64,000 bases of DNA, taken from positions 62,001 through 126,000 of the forward strand of contig NZ_BAABJX010000042.1 of the NCBI RefSeq assembly GCF_039543525.1. The letters run 5' to 3'. Positions within the stretch are counted from its first letter, which is position 1. Each line of letters starts with the position of its first letter. This document shows positions 42,745 through 51,235 of the stretch, one piece after another. This DNA comes from Algivirga pacifica (GTDB lineage: Bacteria > Bacteroidota > Bacteroidia > Cytophagales > Flammeovirgaceae). Made by a program: the position numbers and the translations under genes. The notes under the pieces were generated by a model. That model searched no databases, was not told the DNA's origin, and saw only the letters and a program-made list of their open reading frames with translations.

Positions 42745-44182
42745 AAAGCAGTTGCTATATCTATTGAGATGTAGTGGCTTATTGGTGTTTTTTTGTAGTC
42801 TGTTTATAGGGCAGGTAGTAGGGCAAGTTGCTTGTGATACCTGTGATGTAACAGAAGAAGAAATGTCACTATTTGTATTGGGAGAAGCAGAGTTACAGGC
42901 AGTAAGTGAATTGGAACGCTTGGGAGATGAGATGATGTTTCAGTTTGCTCAACCCGATGAAGCTCTTAAGTATTATATGGGGGCATATGATTATAAAAAA
43001 GAGGATTTTGATTTAAACCTTAAGATTGCCAAGTGTTTATTGAAATCTGTTTCTGAGCAAAAAACATCGGCTATTCTCTATTTGGAAAGGGCGATGGAAA
43101 TCAACTCCAATTATGACAGCTTATCCCTCTTATTAGGAATGGCATACCATCTGGATGGGCAATGGCGAAATGCTATTGACTATTATCAAAAATTCAAATT
43201 GAAGGCGGTAGAAACTGATGAGATAGAAAAAAGGATTTATGAATGCGTATCGGGATTACAACTATCTGCAAAACCTGCGAATGTACATATCCAAAATATG
43301 GGGCCTGTTTTAAATTCTCGGTTTTCAGATTTTTGTCCACTGGTAGAGGGCTCTGGAAATGTACTATATTTTACGAGCCGAAGACATGAATTTAGAAGTG
43401 ATAACCCTGATATAAGAACTCACCTGACAGAGCATATCTACATTTCTCGTAAATACGGAAAGCGGTGGACAGTACCTGTTCCTCTACAAGGGATTAGCAT
43501 GGCAGAGGACCATAATGGCACAGTTTCTCTTTCTGATAATGGTAAGCATATGCTGGTGTATCAACACGCAGATATTATGATTACACATTGGGAAAAAGGA
43601 AAGTGGCAGACGCCTAAAACACTCCCTATGGCAGTGAATTCTGATTATATGGAGACTTCTGCATGTTTGAATAGTTCAGGAGATACGTTATACTTTACGA
43701 GTGATCGCCCTGTACCGGAAGCAAAAGGAGGGTTGGATATTTATGGTATTGCGAGAGATTCTACCGGACGTTGGGGACGACCGTATTGCTTGTCTGAAGC
43801 TGTGAATACACCGTACGATGAAGAGGGAGTTTTTCTATCAAAAGATGGGTCAAGAATGTATTTTAGCTCTAGAGGTCACAATACCATTGGAGGGTTTGAT
43901 GTCTTTGTGAGTGTCAAACAGAAAGATGGAACTTGGGGAGAAGCAAAAAATATGGGAATACCACTAAATACCCCAGGAGATGATATTTATTTTGTGTTGT
44001 CTAGAAATGAGCGTGTAGGGTATTATTCCTCTGAACAGAAGGATACCTATGGAGAAAAAGACCTATACCAGGTACTGTTAGAGCCTAAAGAAGAAATGTC
44101 AATACAGCTACCAGTACTAAAGCCAGAAAGAGTAACCACTTTTGCATTTCCCGATGGTACAAAAATAACATCTAGTGAATAG
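42728..44182 (+). CDS. Exported TPR/PD40 propeller protein, PorE-like without OmpA domain
   Basis: A 484-residue protein with a signal sequence (LLRCSGLLVFFCSLFIGQVV), a short TPR part (about 60-180, PDEALKYYMGAYDYKK, SLSLLLGMAYHLDGQW) and then PD40/WD40-like propeller repeats: VLYFTSRRHEFRSDNPD, HNGTVSLSDNGKHMLVYQH, DTLYFTSDRPVPEAKGGLDI, SRMYFSSRGHNTIGGFDVFV. This order is that of PorE and related T9SS-associated proteins, but it stops before the carboxypeptidase-regulatory and OmpA domains found there. It may be a relative with another role or depend on the TPR partner it overlaps. Confidence 0.78.
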   Translation: MMIVGKKQLLYLLRCSGLLVFFCSLFIGQVVGQVACDTCDVTEEEMSLFVLGEAELQAVSELERLGDEMMFQFAQPDEALKYYMGAYDYKKEDFDLNLKIAKCLLKSVSEQKTSAILYLERAMEINSNYDSLSLLLGMAYHLDGQWRNAIDYYQKFKLKAVETDEIEKRIYECVSGLQLSAKPANVHIQNMGPVLNSRFSDFCPLVEGSGNVLYFTSRRHEFRSDNPDIRTHLTEHIYISRKYGKRWTVPVPLQGISMAEDHNGTVSLSDNGKHMLVYQHADIMITHWEKGKWQTPKTLPMAVNSDYMETSACLNSSGDTLYFTSDRPVPEAKGGLDIYGIARDSTGRWGRPYCLSEAVNTPYDEEGVFLSKDGSRMYFSSRGHNTIGGFDVFVSVKQKDGTWGEAKNMGIPLNTPGDDIYFVLSRNERVGYYSSEQKDTYGEKDLYQVLLEPKEEMSIQLPVLKPERVTTFAFPDGTKITSSE

Positions 44183-44364
44183 TAATAGGTTGAATTTATT
44201 TAAAATACGATATTTTATTACAAAGTGAATGAATCTTAATAATGCTTTATTACCTTTGGGTTGTATCCTGAAATAAGAATTACTAGAAATTTAGGAAGAG
44301 ATTTCATTCTTATCTGCATTATTCTTATTTTCAATTATACTTTTATAATCCTAAAGAGACCAAC

Positions 44365-44372
44365 TATATTTG
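44365..44372 (+). promoter_or_regulatory. Possible -7 element upstream of the coiled-coil protein gene
   Basis: TATATTTG matches TAnnTTTG perfectly and would give a leader of about 75 bases; another match, TACCTTTG, lies at 44251-44258. Neither has a clear TTG at the right distance. Confidence 0.3.
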
Positions 44373-44453
44373 TAAGGTATATTTTCTCAATAGTCGAAAG
44401 TATAGAAATTTACTTTGCAATCATGCTGTGGCATAACTAAACTGGCTTGTACT

Positions 44454-45863
44454 ATGTATAAGTGTATTAATGAAGGCGACCAAATACGGGTGAAATTCAC
44501 CTATCAATTTTATAATCAATACCCTTTTCTTTTAAGTACCGAGAGAGGAGTAGAGATCACGGGCTATGGTTTACTTTCAGCTCAAGAAGTAAAAAGAGTA
44601 GTGCGTGATTTTCTTAGTCAACGTAAAGCACGATGGCTAGTGGAAACAATCATGGATAATGAGTTGAAAGTGAAGAATGATGAGTTTATCCGAGACCATA
44701 TTCAAGATGCTTTACAACTGTTTGAGGAGCTGGCAACTGCGGTAGAAATTAAAAATCAGGAAAAGAAACAAAATGTGGATGTTCATGGCCTACAGATGGA
44801 GGAAGTGAATACTTTTGGCCCTTATCGTCCTGTTCCTATTTTTGTAAATACCTCCAATCATCCTGAATATCATGGGATGAATAAGACAAAAAGAAAAACC
44901 TTTTCGTTTATGAAATCGCCCATTATGATGGGGTTATATGTTAGCTTGTCTTTATTGGTGGGGGTGATCATGGGACGCTTGTCTTTTGTGCCTAGTAAAA
45001 CTGTATCTGGCTTAGAGATGCAGGTAAAAAAGATGCGATCTACCATTGAGGCATTGTCAGAGGAGCGAGGAGGACTGGAGTTGGAAGCGGCAAAGCTCAA
45101 ACAAGATAAAAAGATGCTTCTTGGGAAATTGGATTTGGAATTGAAAACCTCTCAACCTATAAAAGAAGAAGTAGAATATTTAAGGGATGAGAAAGAAGAG
45201 CATGTTTCTAAAGCATTTAAGTATCAGCAAGATCTTGTTGTATTTGAAAAAGAGAATGAGAAGTTAAAACAAGCATTACTTTTATCAGAGCAAAAATTAG
45301 AAGAATCTCTAGAGCAGATTCAACAACAAAATTCAGATTATGAGGTGCTGAATAATCGATTCTCAGGGCAACAAAAAGAATTGGAAACTTTGTCAGAAGA
45401 TTATAATCTAGCAAAAAAGAATTTACAAGATACCTATGCGACCCTTGGCCATTTGAAAGAGGAATATAAACAGCAAAAGGAAGTTTTGGATGAGCTTAAT
45501 GAGGAGTTACTTCGTTACAAGAAAGATAATATGGTGTTGGAGAAAGCGGTGAAGGAAGCTCAACAGGATGTCGTGAAGTTGCAAAAGTCCAAGCAACAGG
45601 TAGATCAAGAGTTGTTGCATCAAAAAGAAGAGAAAGAAAGCTTGTGGGATGAGAGTGTAGAGTTGAATAAACAGTTGAGACAACGTACGCTTGCTTTGAA
45701 GAATACAGAGAAGAAATTGTTTACGATGCAAGAGAAAGTCAAGTGTTATATTAATACACAAATATGGACACTTAGTTCACCAGAAGAGGCTTGGAGAAGT
45801 TATTGTGTAAAGAATGGTATTGCTCTGGATAATGAAGGGTATATTATGAACATTTCCCGATAA
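44454..45863 (+). CDS. Membrane protein with long coiled coil, function unknown
   Basis: I place the start at the Met of MYKCINEGDQIRVKFTYQFY (469 residues; the frame is open from 44415). Residues 1-130 form a soluble domain with a helix pattern (LLSAQEVKRVVRDFLSQRKA) of no known family. One membrane helix follows at about 157-179 (PIMMGLYVSLSLLVGVIMG). Residues about 185-445 are an almost unbroken coiled coil rich in Glu, Lys, Leu and Gln. The C-terminus after YINTQIWTLSSPEEAW is short. It could be a spacer or tether between membrane and cytoplasm or periplasm. It follows the TPR/PD40 pair but has its own upstream gap. Confidence 0.7.
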   Translation: MYKCINEGDQIRVKFTYQFYNQYPFLLSTERGVEITGYGLLSAQEVKRVVRDFLSQRKARWLVETIMDNELKVKNDEFIRDHIQDALQLFEELATAVEIKNQEKKQNVDVHGLQMEEVNTFGPYRPVPIFVNTSNHPEYHGMNKTKRKTFSFMKSPIMMGLYVSLSLLVGVIMGRLSFVPSKTVSGLEMQVKKMRSTIEALSEERGGLELEAAKLKQDKKMLLGKLDLELKTSQPIKEEVEYLRDEKEEHVSKAFKYQQDLVVFEKENEKLKQALLLSEQKLEESLEQIQQQNSDYEVLNNRFSGQQKELETLSEDYNLAKKNLQDTYATLGHLKEEYKQQKEVLDELNEELLRYKKDNMVLEKAVKEAQQDVVKLQKSKQQVDQELLHQKEEKESLWDESVELNKQLRQRTLALKNTEKKLFTMQEKVKCYINTQIWTLSSPEEAWRSYCVKNGIALDNEGYIMNISR

Positions 45864-45878
45864 AAAAGAAATCGTTAT

Positions 45879-45952
45879 GGGGGATTAGCTCAGCTGGCTA
45901 GAGTGCTTGCATGGCATGCAAGAGGTCATGGGTTCGACTCCCATATTCTCCA
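45879..45952 (+). tRNA. tRNA-Ala (anticodon GGC)
   Basis: Full cloverleaf: acceptor stem GGGGGAT/ATTCTCC with two G-U pairs, D arm AGCTCAGCTGGCTAGAG, anticodon stem CTTGC/GCAAG with loop ATGGCAT (anticodon GGC), and T arm TGGGTTCGACTCCCA. Discriminator base A; the full CCA end is not encoded. Confidence 0.96.
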
Positions 45953-46040
45953 CATATTTTAGAATAGATGTGAATGAAAACTACTTGTATTTGATTTTTC
46001 ATAATAAAAGTGGTATTATTCCATCATATTTAAAATCTAC

Positions 46041-46130
46041 ATGAAATTACAGTCTAAACATATCGTCACGCTAATGTGCTCCATGATTGTCCGCCAATGG
46101 ACGATAATGGCTTGGCTGATTATTGGGTAG
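46041..46130 (+). CDS. Possible 29-residue leader peptide or small membrane peptide
   Basis: A short frame beginning MKLQSKHIVTLMCSMIVRQW and ending MAWLIIG, hydrophobic, with two Trp codons. It is followed 32 bases later by a strong intrinsic terminator and then by another small gene, the layout of an attenuator leader. No strong ribosome-binding site is visible and the frame is short enough to be chance. Alternatively 46030-46206 is a small structured RNA: GTCC/GGAC and ATAAT/ATTAT hairpins lie within it. Confidence 0.3.
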   Translation: MKLQSKHIVTLMCSMIVRQWTIMAWLIIG

Positions 46131-46162
46131 ACTGAACACAAATACTAGATTTAACCCTATTG

Positions 46163-46206
46163 GCCGGTCATTGTTATAGATAAAATAACAGTGACTGGCT
46201 TTTTTT
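46163..46206 (+). terminator. Strong intrinsic terminator (or attenuator)
   Basis: Arms 46163-46177 (GCCGGTCATTGTTAT) and 46185-46199 (ATAACAGTGACTGGC) pair over all 15 positions if two G-U pairs are allowed; 7-base loop, followed by seven T. The G-U pairs show it works as RNA from the plus strand. Confidence 0.88.
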
Positions 46207-46232
46207 ATTACTTACCTTAAATTGACAAAACT

Positions 46233-46412
46233 ATGAAAGCAAAATTCACCTTTGAGATCAAGACAAAAGAAGGCCTGTTCTTAACCTTGGATATTTTAAA
46301 TTCTAAGGGAATTGCTCACGCAAAAGAGGTCGTGCATAGGCAGTGTCCAGGTGCAAAAGTGATGGGTATTTCACAGTATAAGAATGGTCGAATGGTGAGT
46401 AGAATGTCTTAG
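46233..46412 (+). CDS. Small protein of 59 residues, unknown function
   Basis: ATG at 46233, 27 bases after the terminator tail. The protein starts MKAKFTFEIKTKEGLFLTLD and continues ILNSKGIAHAKEVVHRQCPG to end in VSRMS. It has alternating beta/alpha character, one Cys, net positive charge, no signal peptide or membrane helix. The third-position pattern and a terminator 45 bases after the stop support a real gene. No family recognised. Confidence 0.6.
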   Translation: MKAKFTFEIKTKEGLFLTLDILNSKGIAHAKEVVHRQCPGAKVMGISQYKNGRMVSRMS

Positions 46413-46457
46413 TACTTGCAGTAGTATTTAGAAGTCATAAATTAATGAAGAGGTTAG

Positions 46458-46490
46458 AAGGTAACGATTGTCAAAATTGTTGCCTTTTTT
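46458..46490 (+). terminator. Intrinsic terminator after the 59-residue gene
   Basis: AAGGTAACGATT (46458-46469) pairs with AATTGTTGCCTT (46475-46486), including two G-U pairs, 5-base loop, then T-tract to 46490. Confidence 0.8.
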
Positions 46491-46664
46491 CATTTTTGAG
46501 TTGTGTGTATTGTTTTAAATAATTTTTCAATGGAAGGGGGAGGAGAATTATTTACTTTGAGTGCAAAGGTTTTCTTGAAATTATTCAGTTTTGAAAAGCA
46601 AACACTAAACATTCTCTAAACGTAGGGAAGGAATTACCTAAAGAACAACCCTAACCAGCTATTT

Positions 46665-47849
46665 ATGATATCTAAAAATGTATTAGCAAGCAGTGTACTC
46701 TTGGTATACTTCTTATTAACTTCTTGTACTTCGGAGACCGGAGATTCGTTGACTAATCAAGAGGTAGCCCCTCAAAGGGAAACATATATTATTGTTATGG
46801 CGAGGGATGAAATAAAATCCGCCAACTTTGGAGAGAAGGTTGCTCAATTGTCTATAGGAGCCCAAAGTTTACTCTTGAAGTATGGGATTAATAAGGCTAT
46901 TCCTAAGGATATATTTGTGTCTTCTGGGAGTTTTATGGTTTCCCTTACGAAACAGGAGTACGAATCTTTATTGAAGTCTCCAGAAGTGAAATCCATAGAA
47001 AGAGATCAAATTTTTACGCTCGGGAGTAAGAAGAGTATCCGTAAACAGAAGCAGGTAAAAATGAAAGAACAGTTGTTGCCTTGGGGGGTAAGCCGAATCG
47101 GAGGTAGTAGGGTATATAAAGGAGATAAGAAGGTTTGGTTACTAGATTCTGGAGTAGATTTGACTCATCCTGATTTAAATATATTGGAGGAGTATGGGTA
47201 TAATGCTTTTACGACAGGAAAAGATGGGGGAAGTTTACAGGATTACGAAGGACATGGTACGCATGTTGCAGGTATCATTGGTGCATTGGATAACACAGAA
47301 GGGGTGCTTGGAGTAGCTGCTGGAGTAGGTATTATTCCTGTAAAAATAGTGGATCAAAATGGAGGAGGGAGTTATTCTGGTATTTTAGGGGGCTTAGATT
47401 TTGTGTTTCGCAATGCTACACCTGGAGATGTAGTCAATTTAAGTGTAGGAGGATTAGGCTCTGATGCATTGGATGAGGCCGTTAAAGCAATTGCTCAGAA
47501 AGGGGTTTTTGTAGTGATGGCAGCAGGAAATGCTAGTGTAAACGTTGCTGATACTTCTCCAGCAAGGGTAAATGGAAAAAATATCTTTACGGTGTCGGCT
47601 ATTGATGAACAAGATTATTTTGCTTCTTACTCTAACTTTGGACAATCAATAGATTTTGCAGCTCCTGGAGAAAATATCTTATCGACATCACTAAAAGGAA
47701 GGTACAGTATAAATAGTGGAACATCTATGGCAGCTCCCCATATTAGCGGGATGCTCTTGTTTGGTCAGCTTAATATAGTAGGGAATGCCTTGGAGGACCC
47801 TGATAATTGGGCAGATCCTATTGCTGGTTGGAATCCTTCTGAAATGTAA
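46665..47849 (+). CDS. Subtilisin-family (S8) serine protease, lipoprotein
   Basis: Exported protease of 394 residues. N-terminal MISKNVLASSVLLVYFLLTS with Cys21 as lipidation site; an inhibitor-I9-like propeptide at about 40-117 (ETYIIVMARDEIKS to VKSIERDQIF); then the catalytic domain with Asp161 (WLLDSGVDLTHPD), His197 (GHGTHVAG), oxyanion Asn289 (AAGN) and Ser354 (SGTSMAAPH). All catalytic residues are intact. Only about 40 residues follow the serine. Single gene; probably matures outside the inner membrane. Substrates unknown. Confidence 0.93.
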   Translation: MISKNVLASSVLLVYFLLTSCTSETGDSLTNQEVAPQRETYIIVMARDEIKSANFGEKVAQLSIGAQSLLLKYGINKAIPKDIFVSSGSFMVSLTKQEYESLLKSPEVKSIERDQIFTLGSKKSIRKQKQVKMKEQLLPWGVSRIGGSRVYKGDKKVWLLDSGVDLTHPDLNILEEYGYNAFTTGKDGGSLQDYEGHGTHVAGIIGALDNTEGVLGVAAGVGIIPVKIVDQNGGGSYSGILGGLDFVFRNATPGDVVNLSVGGLGSDALDEAVKAIAQKGVFVVMAAGNASVNVADTSPARVNGKNIFTVSAIDEQDYFASYSNFGQSIDFAAPGENILSTSLKGRYSINSGTSMAAPHISGMLLFGQLNIVGNALEDPDNWADPIAGWNPSEM

Positions 47850-47918
47850 CAAAGGCTAGATTTTTTTCTATGTCGAGGAGATTTCCTAAACTTGCAGCTT
47901 GAAAAAAATCTAAAGTAA

Positions 47919-48707
47919 ATGTTGGAGCAAGAAGATAAAATAACCAGAAAGCTGAGAAGAGGAGTTTGGAATGCCCTTTCTGATTTTCAGATGATTGAAG
48001 ATGGTGATAAGGTGATGGTATGTCTTTCGGGAGGAAAAGATAGCTATACGCTTTTGGATATTCTGTTACATATTCAGAAAACGAAAAAATATGATTTTGA
48101 GATTATTGCGGTCAACTTAGATCAAAAACAACCAGGTTTTCCAGAGCACATACTTCCAGAGTATCTTACGGAATTGGGAGTGCCTTTCAAGATTGTAGAG
48201 AAGGATACTTATAGTATTGTGATGGATAAGATCCCTGAAGGAAAAACAATGTGTAGTTTATGTTCTAGGTTGAGAAGAGGAACACTTTATCAGGTAGCAG
48301 AAGAGCTAGGAGTAACTAAAATAGCCTTGGGGCATCATAGGGATGATATTATAGAAACATTATTATTAAATATGTTTTTTAGTGGTAAGATAGAGGGTAT
48401 GTCTCCTAAGTATCGAACAGATGATGGTAAGCACGTGGTGATTAGACCGTTGACGTATTGCAAGGAAGAAGAAATTAAAGAATTTTCGGAGTTTAAGCAG
48501 TTTCCGATTATTCCTTGTAATCTCTGTGGTTCTCAGGAGAATATGCAACGCCAAAACATTAAAAAGATGCTTAAGGATTGGGATGCGCAGTATCCAGGAC
48601 GAAGTGAAGTGATCTTTTCGTCAATGAAAAAGGTTTCTCCATCTCACTTAATGGATGATAATCTATATGATTTTGGAGTTCTTCAGCATAAATTACTTGA
48701 AGATTGA
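47919..48707 (+). CDS. ttcA: TtcA-like tRNA 2-thiocytidine synthetase
   Basis: ATP-dependent tRNA thiolase of the TtcA/TtuA group. The PP-loop SGGKDS is at residues 37-42; CxxC pairs MCSLCSRLRRG and PCNLCGSQENMQRQ surround the iron-sulfur site, and ALGHHRDDIIETLLLN is the conserved substrate region. Q-E-N-M-Q-R is typical of TtcA proper, hence thiolation of C32. Length 262. Single gene followed by a strong terminator. Confidence 0.88.
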   Translation: MLEQEDKITRKLRRGVWNALSDFQMIEDGDKVMVCLSGGKDSYTLLDILLHIQKTKKYDFEIIAVNLDQKQPGFPEHILPEYLTELGVPFKIVEKDTYSIVMDKIPEGKTMCSLCSRLRRGTLYQVAEELGVTKIALGHHRDDIIETLLLNMFFSGKIEGMSPKYRTDDGKHVVIRPLTYCKEEEIKEFSEFKQFPIIPCNLCGSQENMQRQNIKKMLKDWDAQYPGRSEVIFSSMKKVSPSHLMDDNLYDFGVLQHKLLED

Positions 48708-48730
48708 TTGAAAGGTTTTAGTCTTAGAGT

Positions 48731-48768
48731 AAAAAAAGGTGACCCATTATTGGTGTCACCTTTTTTTT
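48731..48768. terminator. Intrinsic terminator after ttcA
   Basis: AAAAAAAGGTGAC (48731-48743) pairs with GTCACCTTTTTTT (48755-48767), 11-base loop, T-tract of eight. Confidence 0.9.
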
Positions 48769-49076
48769 GCTACATGAGTTTGTTAATAGTTAAAGTAGAA
48801 TCCTTTATAGAGAAAGTACAATAAAATTTTAAGGGTATTATTCTAACGGGATTAAGTATGAGAATAAAGGTAGAAGTAGGGCGGTATTTAGAATGGATAT
48901 TATTATTTGAAATAGGTAGAGAGACAATGTTATGAGTAAGTTGTGATATCTTTAAAATGTACTATCTGCAAATATTCTAACCTTCTTTATAGCGTAATGA
49001 ATATATATCTTGCGTTAAGCAGTTGAAAAAAAGACTGTTATTTAAACCCAATTTACCAACAGATTAACTATCAATC
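48769..49076 (+). other. Leader region of the exopolysaccharide operon
   Basis: About 310 AT-rich bases with no gene. It must hold the operon promoter; the nearest match is TATCTTTA around 48946, one base off the consensus and without a TTG at proper spacing. No clear regulatory hairpin. Confidence 0.35.
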
Positions 49077-50306
49077 ATGAAAGCTCAGAATGAAGATTAT
49101 CAAATCCTGATAGTGGATGATGAACAGGTAGTGACTCAATTTGTCAAGCATGCATTGTCCCCTTATTTCAATGTGGCACAAACTCGCAGTGGCAAAGAGG
49201 CGATTGAATGGCTTAAGGATAACCCCTTACCTAAGGTTATAATTTCTGATCTGCATATGCCGGAAATAGATGGTTTACTTATGCTAGATGTTCTTAAGTC
49301 TAATCCATTATGGAAGGAGATACCGGTATTATTGCTTTCGGGAAGTGAGCTTAGTAAGGATCGTATCGCTTGTTTAGAAAAAGGGGCTTCTGATTACTTA
49401 TCAAAGCCATTTCATCCTGAGGAGCTGCTGTTGAGAGTAAGGAAATTGGCGGCTATGACCAATGATGAAATTGTTCAAAAAAAAAAAGCATTACAGAAGT
49501 TGTTAGATGAGGATTATTTGTCGGATTTATCTTTCTCAGAGAGGGTAGGGTTATTTTGTAAGCGAGCCTTAGATATATCCGTATCATTTAGTCTTCTACT
49601 CATACTGTCTCCCTTCATGTTCTTAATTATGTTGGCTATTCGATTAGAGTCAAAAGGGAAAGTGTTTTACGCCTCCAAAAGAGTTGGGAGAGGGTATGAG
49701 ATCTTCGATTTCTATAAGTTCAGAAGTATGTACGCCGATGCTGATCAGCGTTTGGCAGCAATGAAGCATCTGAATCAGTATAGTGAGGAGAAGAAAGTGG
49801 TAGCAACGACAGCAGATGGCTTTAGTGAAGTAGTTCAATGTTCTGTGTGTGGTTCTGAGAACGGAGTGTGTGAAAGCAAGGTGTGGGGAGAAGGAGGAGA
49901 ACGTTGTGAGGCAGAGTATATAAAGGAACTGCATCAGGGAGCCGCATTTATGAAAATTGCGAATGATCCAAGAATAACAAAAGTGGGTAAGTTTATTCGC
50001 TCTACTAGTTTGGATGAATTACCTCAGTTAGTTAACGTATTGAAAGGAGATATGTCTTTAGTGGGGAATAGACCATTGCCACTTTATGAAGCGGAGAAGT
50101 TGACGACAGATGATGCTATTGAACGTTTTCAAGGTCCGGCAGGAATTACAGGATTATGGCAAGTAACTAAAAGAGGTAAAAAAGATATGAGTGAGCAGGA
50201 GAGAAAAGAATTAGACAATAATTATGCTCGCAGTTGGTCTTTTTGGAAGGACATAAAGATTTTACTGATGACAATTCCAGCATTATTACAAAAGGAAGAT
50301 GTCTAA
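49077..50306 (+). CDS. Response-regulator receiver domain fused to a polyprenyl-phosphate sugar transferase (initiating PGT)
   Basis: Residues 8-125 are a receiver domain: acidic pair Asp14-Asp15 (LIVDDEQ), phosphoacceptor Asp58 (IISDLHMPEIDG) and Lys110 (DYLSKPF). A linker leads to a monotopic phosphoglycosyl transferase (about 158-409) with membrane helix CKRALDISVSFSLLLILSPF, then FYKFRSM, the catalytic dyad Asp313-Glu314 in TSLDELPQLVNVLKGDMSLV, and GITGLWQV. Between them is an insertion with four cysteines (Cys255, 258, 265, 277; CSVCGS...C...C), a possible metal site. It would start the sugar chain on undecaprenyl phosphate, under phosphorylation control. First gene of the operon. Confidence 0.88.
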   Translation: MKAQNEDYQILIVDDEQVVTQFVKHALSPYFNVAQTRSGKEAIEWLKDNPLPKVIISDLHMPEIDGLLMLDVLKSNPLWKEIPVLLLSGSELSKDRIACLEKGASDYLSKPFHPEELLLRVRKLAAMTNDEIVQKKKALQKLLDEDYLSDLSFSERVGLFCKRALDISVSFSLLLILSPFMFLIMLAIRLESKGKVFYASKRVGRGYEIFDFYKFRSMYADADQRLAAMKHLNQYSEEKKVVATTADGFSEVVQCSVCGSENGVCESKVWGEGGERCEAEYIKELHQGAAFMKIANDPRITKVGKFIRSTSLDELPQLVNVLKGDMSLVGNRPLPLYEAEKLTTDDAIERFQGPAGITGLWQVTKRGKKDMSEQERKELDNNYARSWSFWKDIKILLMTIPALLQKEDV

Positions 50307-50381
50307 TGATAGAATAGTATTATAAGCTCAAAAACTAAAGGTAGCAGAAAATTTATTATTAATAAAAAACTACAATCTATT

Positions 50382-51179
50382 ATGCTACGATCTATACATA
50401 AGGTCATGGGTTCTTATCAATATAGTATGGTTGTGCTGATTCTATTATTGGCTCAGTCATCCTTTGGACAAGAAACATTATTCCCGTTTCAAGAGAAACT
50501 ACATGTAGTCGATTCTTTATATGAAATGGCTCTTTCGGGAGGGGCAAATAATCCATTACTAACCGAGCGGCAAATAAAAGAACAGGAATTAGCTGTAGCT
50601 AAAAAAAGTTGGTTAAAGGGGTTGAATTTTGGGGTACAAGCGGTGACAGCTTATCAATCAATTGGAGAAACAGCGAATGGAGGAGTGACAGCATATGCGC
50701 CTTTAACGAATGTGCAACCAAGTTTGGGAGCGAGTATGAGCGTGAATTTTTTCCATATTACGGCGAGAAGGAATGAAGTGAAAAAAGTGGAGTACGAACT
50801 TCAGCAGTTGGATATGAGAATGAAAACAGAAGAGCGAAGAGTTTATCAGTTAGTAGAAAAGCGTTATACGGATTATCTAATAGCATTAGAAGAAGTAAAT
50901 TATAATCAACGTCTGTTGGATAATCAGCAGCAGCGTTTCGAAACGATGAAAAAACACTTTGACTTAGGTAAGGTCCGTTTAGTGGATTTGATTGAGGTTG
51001 AAGAGGTCGTAAATAGATTAGAAATTAATATAAAGAAAAGTAAGATACAGGCTTACCTTATCTATGCTGAACTGAAAAGAATGATCGGCGATACTGCTGA
51101 TCCTCAAAGCCAAGAGCTGCCTGTCTCTCCCGAGCAAGAACAAAACTCTGTAACAGATCCTGTACCATCAGGTCAGTGA
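50382..51179 (+). CDS. TolC-like outer-membrane protein, single-repeat length
   Basis: Signal peptide around VLILLLAQSSFGQ, then a helical protein of 265 residues with one outer-membrane-efflux repeat: ELAVAKKSWLKGLNFGVQAV, a beta hairpin region (SLGASMSVNFF), and long helices VEYELQQLDMRMKTEERRVY and LVEKRYTDYLIALEEV. TolC proteins usually have two such repeats in about 430 residues, so this is half size. It probably forms the outer-membrane part of the polysaccharide export line in place of a Wza-type channel, which I do not see in the operon. Confidence 0.72.
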   Translation: MLRSIHKVMGSYQYSMVVLILLLAQSSFGQETLFPFQEKLHVVDSLYEMALSGGANNPLLTERQIKEQELAVAKKSWLKGLNFGVQAVTAYQSIGETANGGVTAYAPLTNVQPSLGASMSVNFFHITARRNEVKKVEYELQQLDMRMKTEERRVYQLVEKRYTDYLIALEEVNYNQRLLDNQQQRFETMKKHFDLGKVRLVDLIEVEEVVNRLEINIKKSKIQAYLIYAELKRMIGDTADPQSQELPVSPEQEQNSVTDPVPSGQ

Positions 51180-51235
51180 TTTGTATATATAACTTTCACA
51201 ATCCAGCCAATTTTATTTAACTAATTATCATTACC

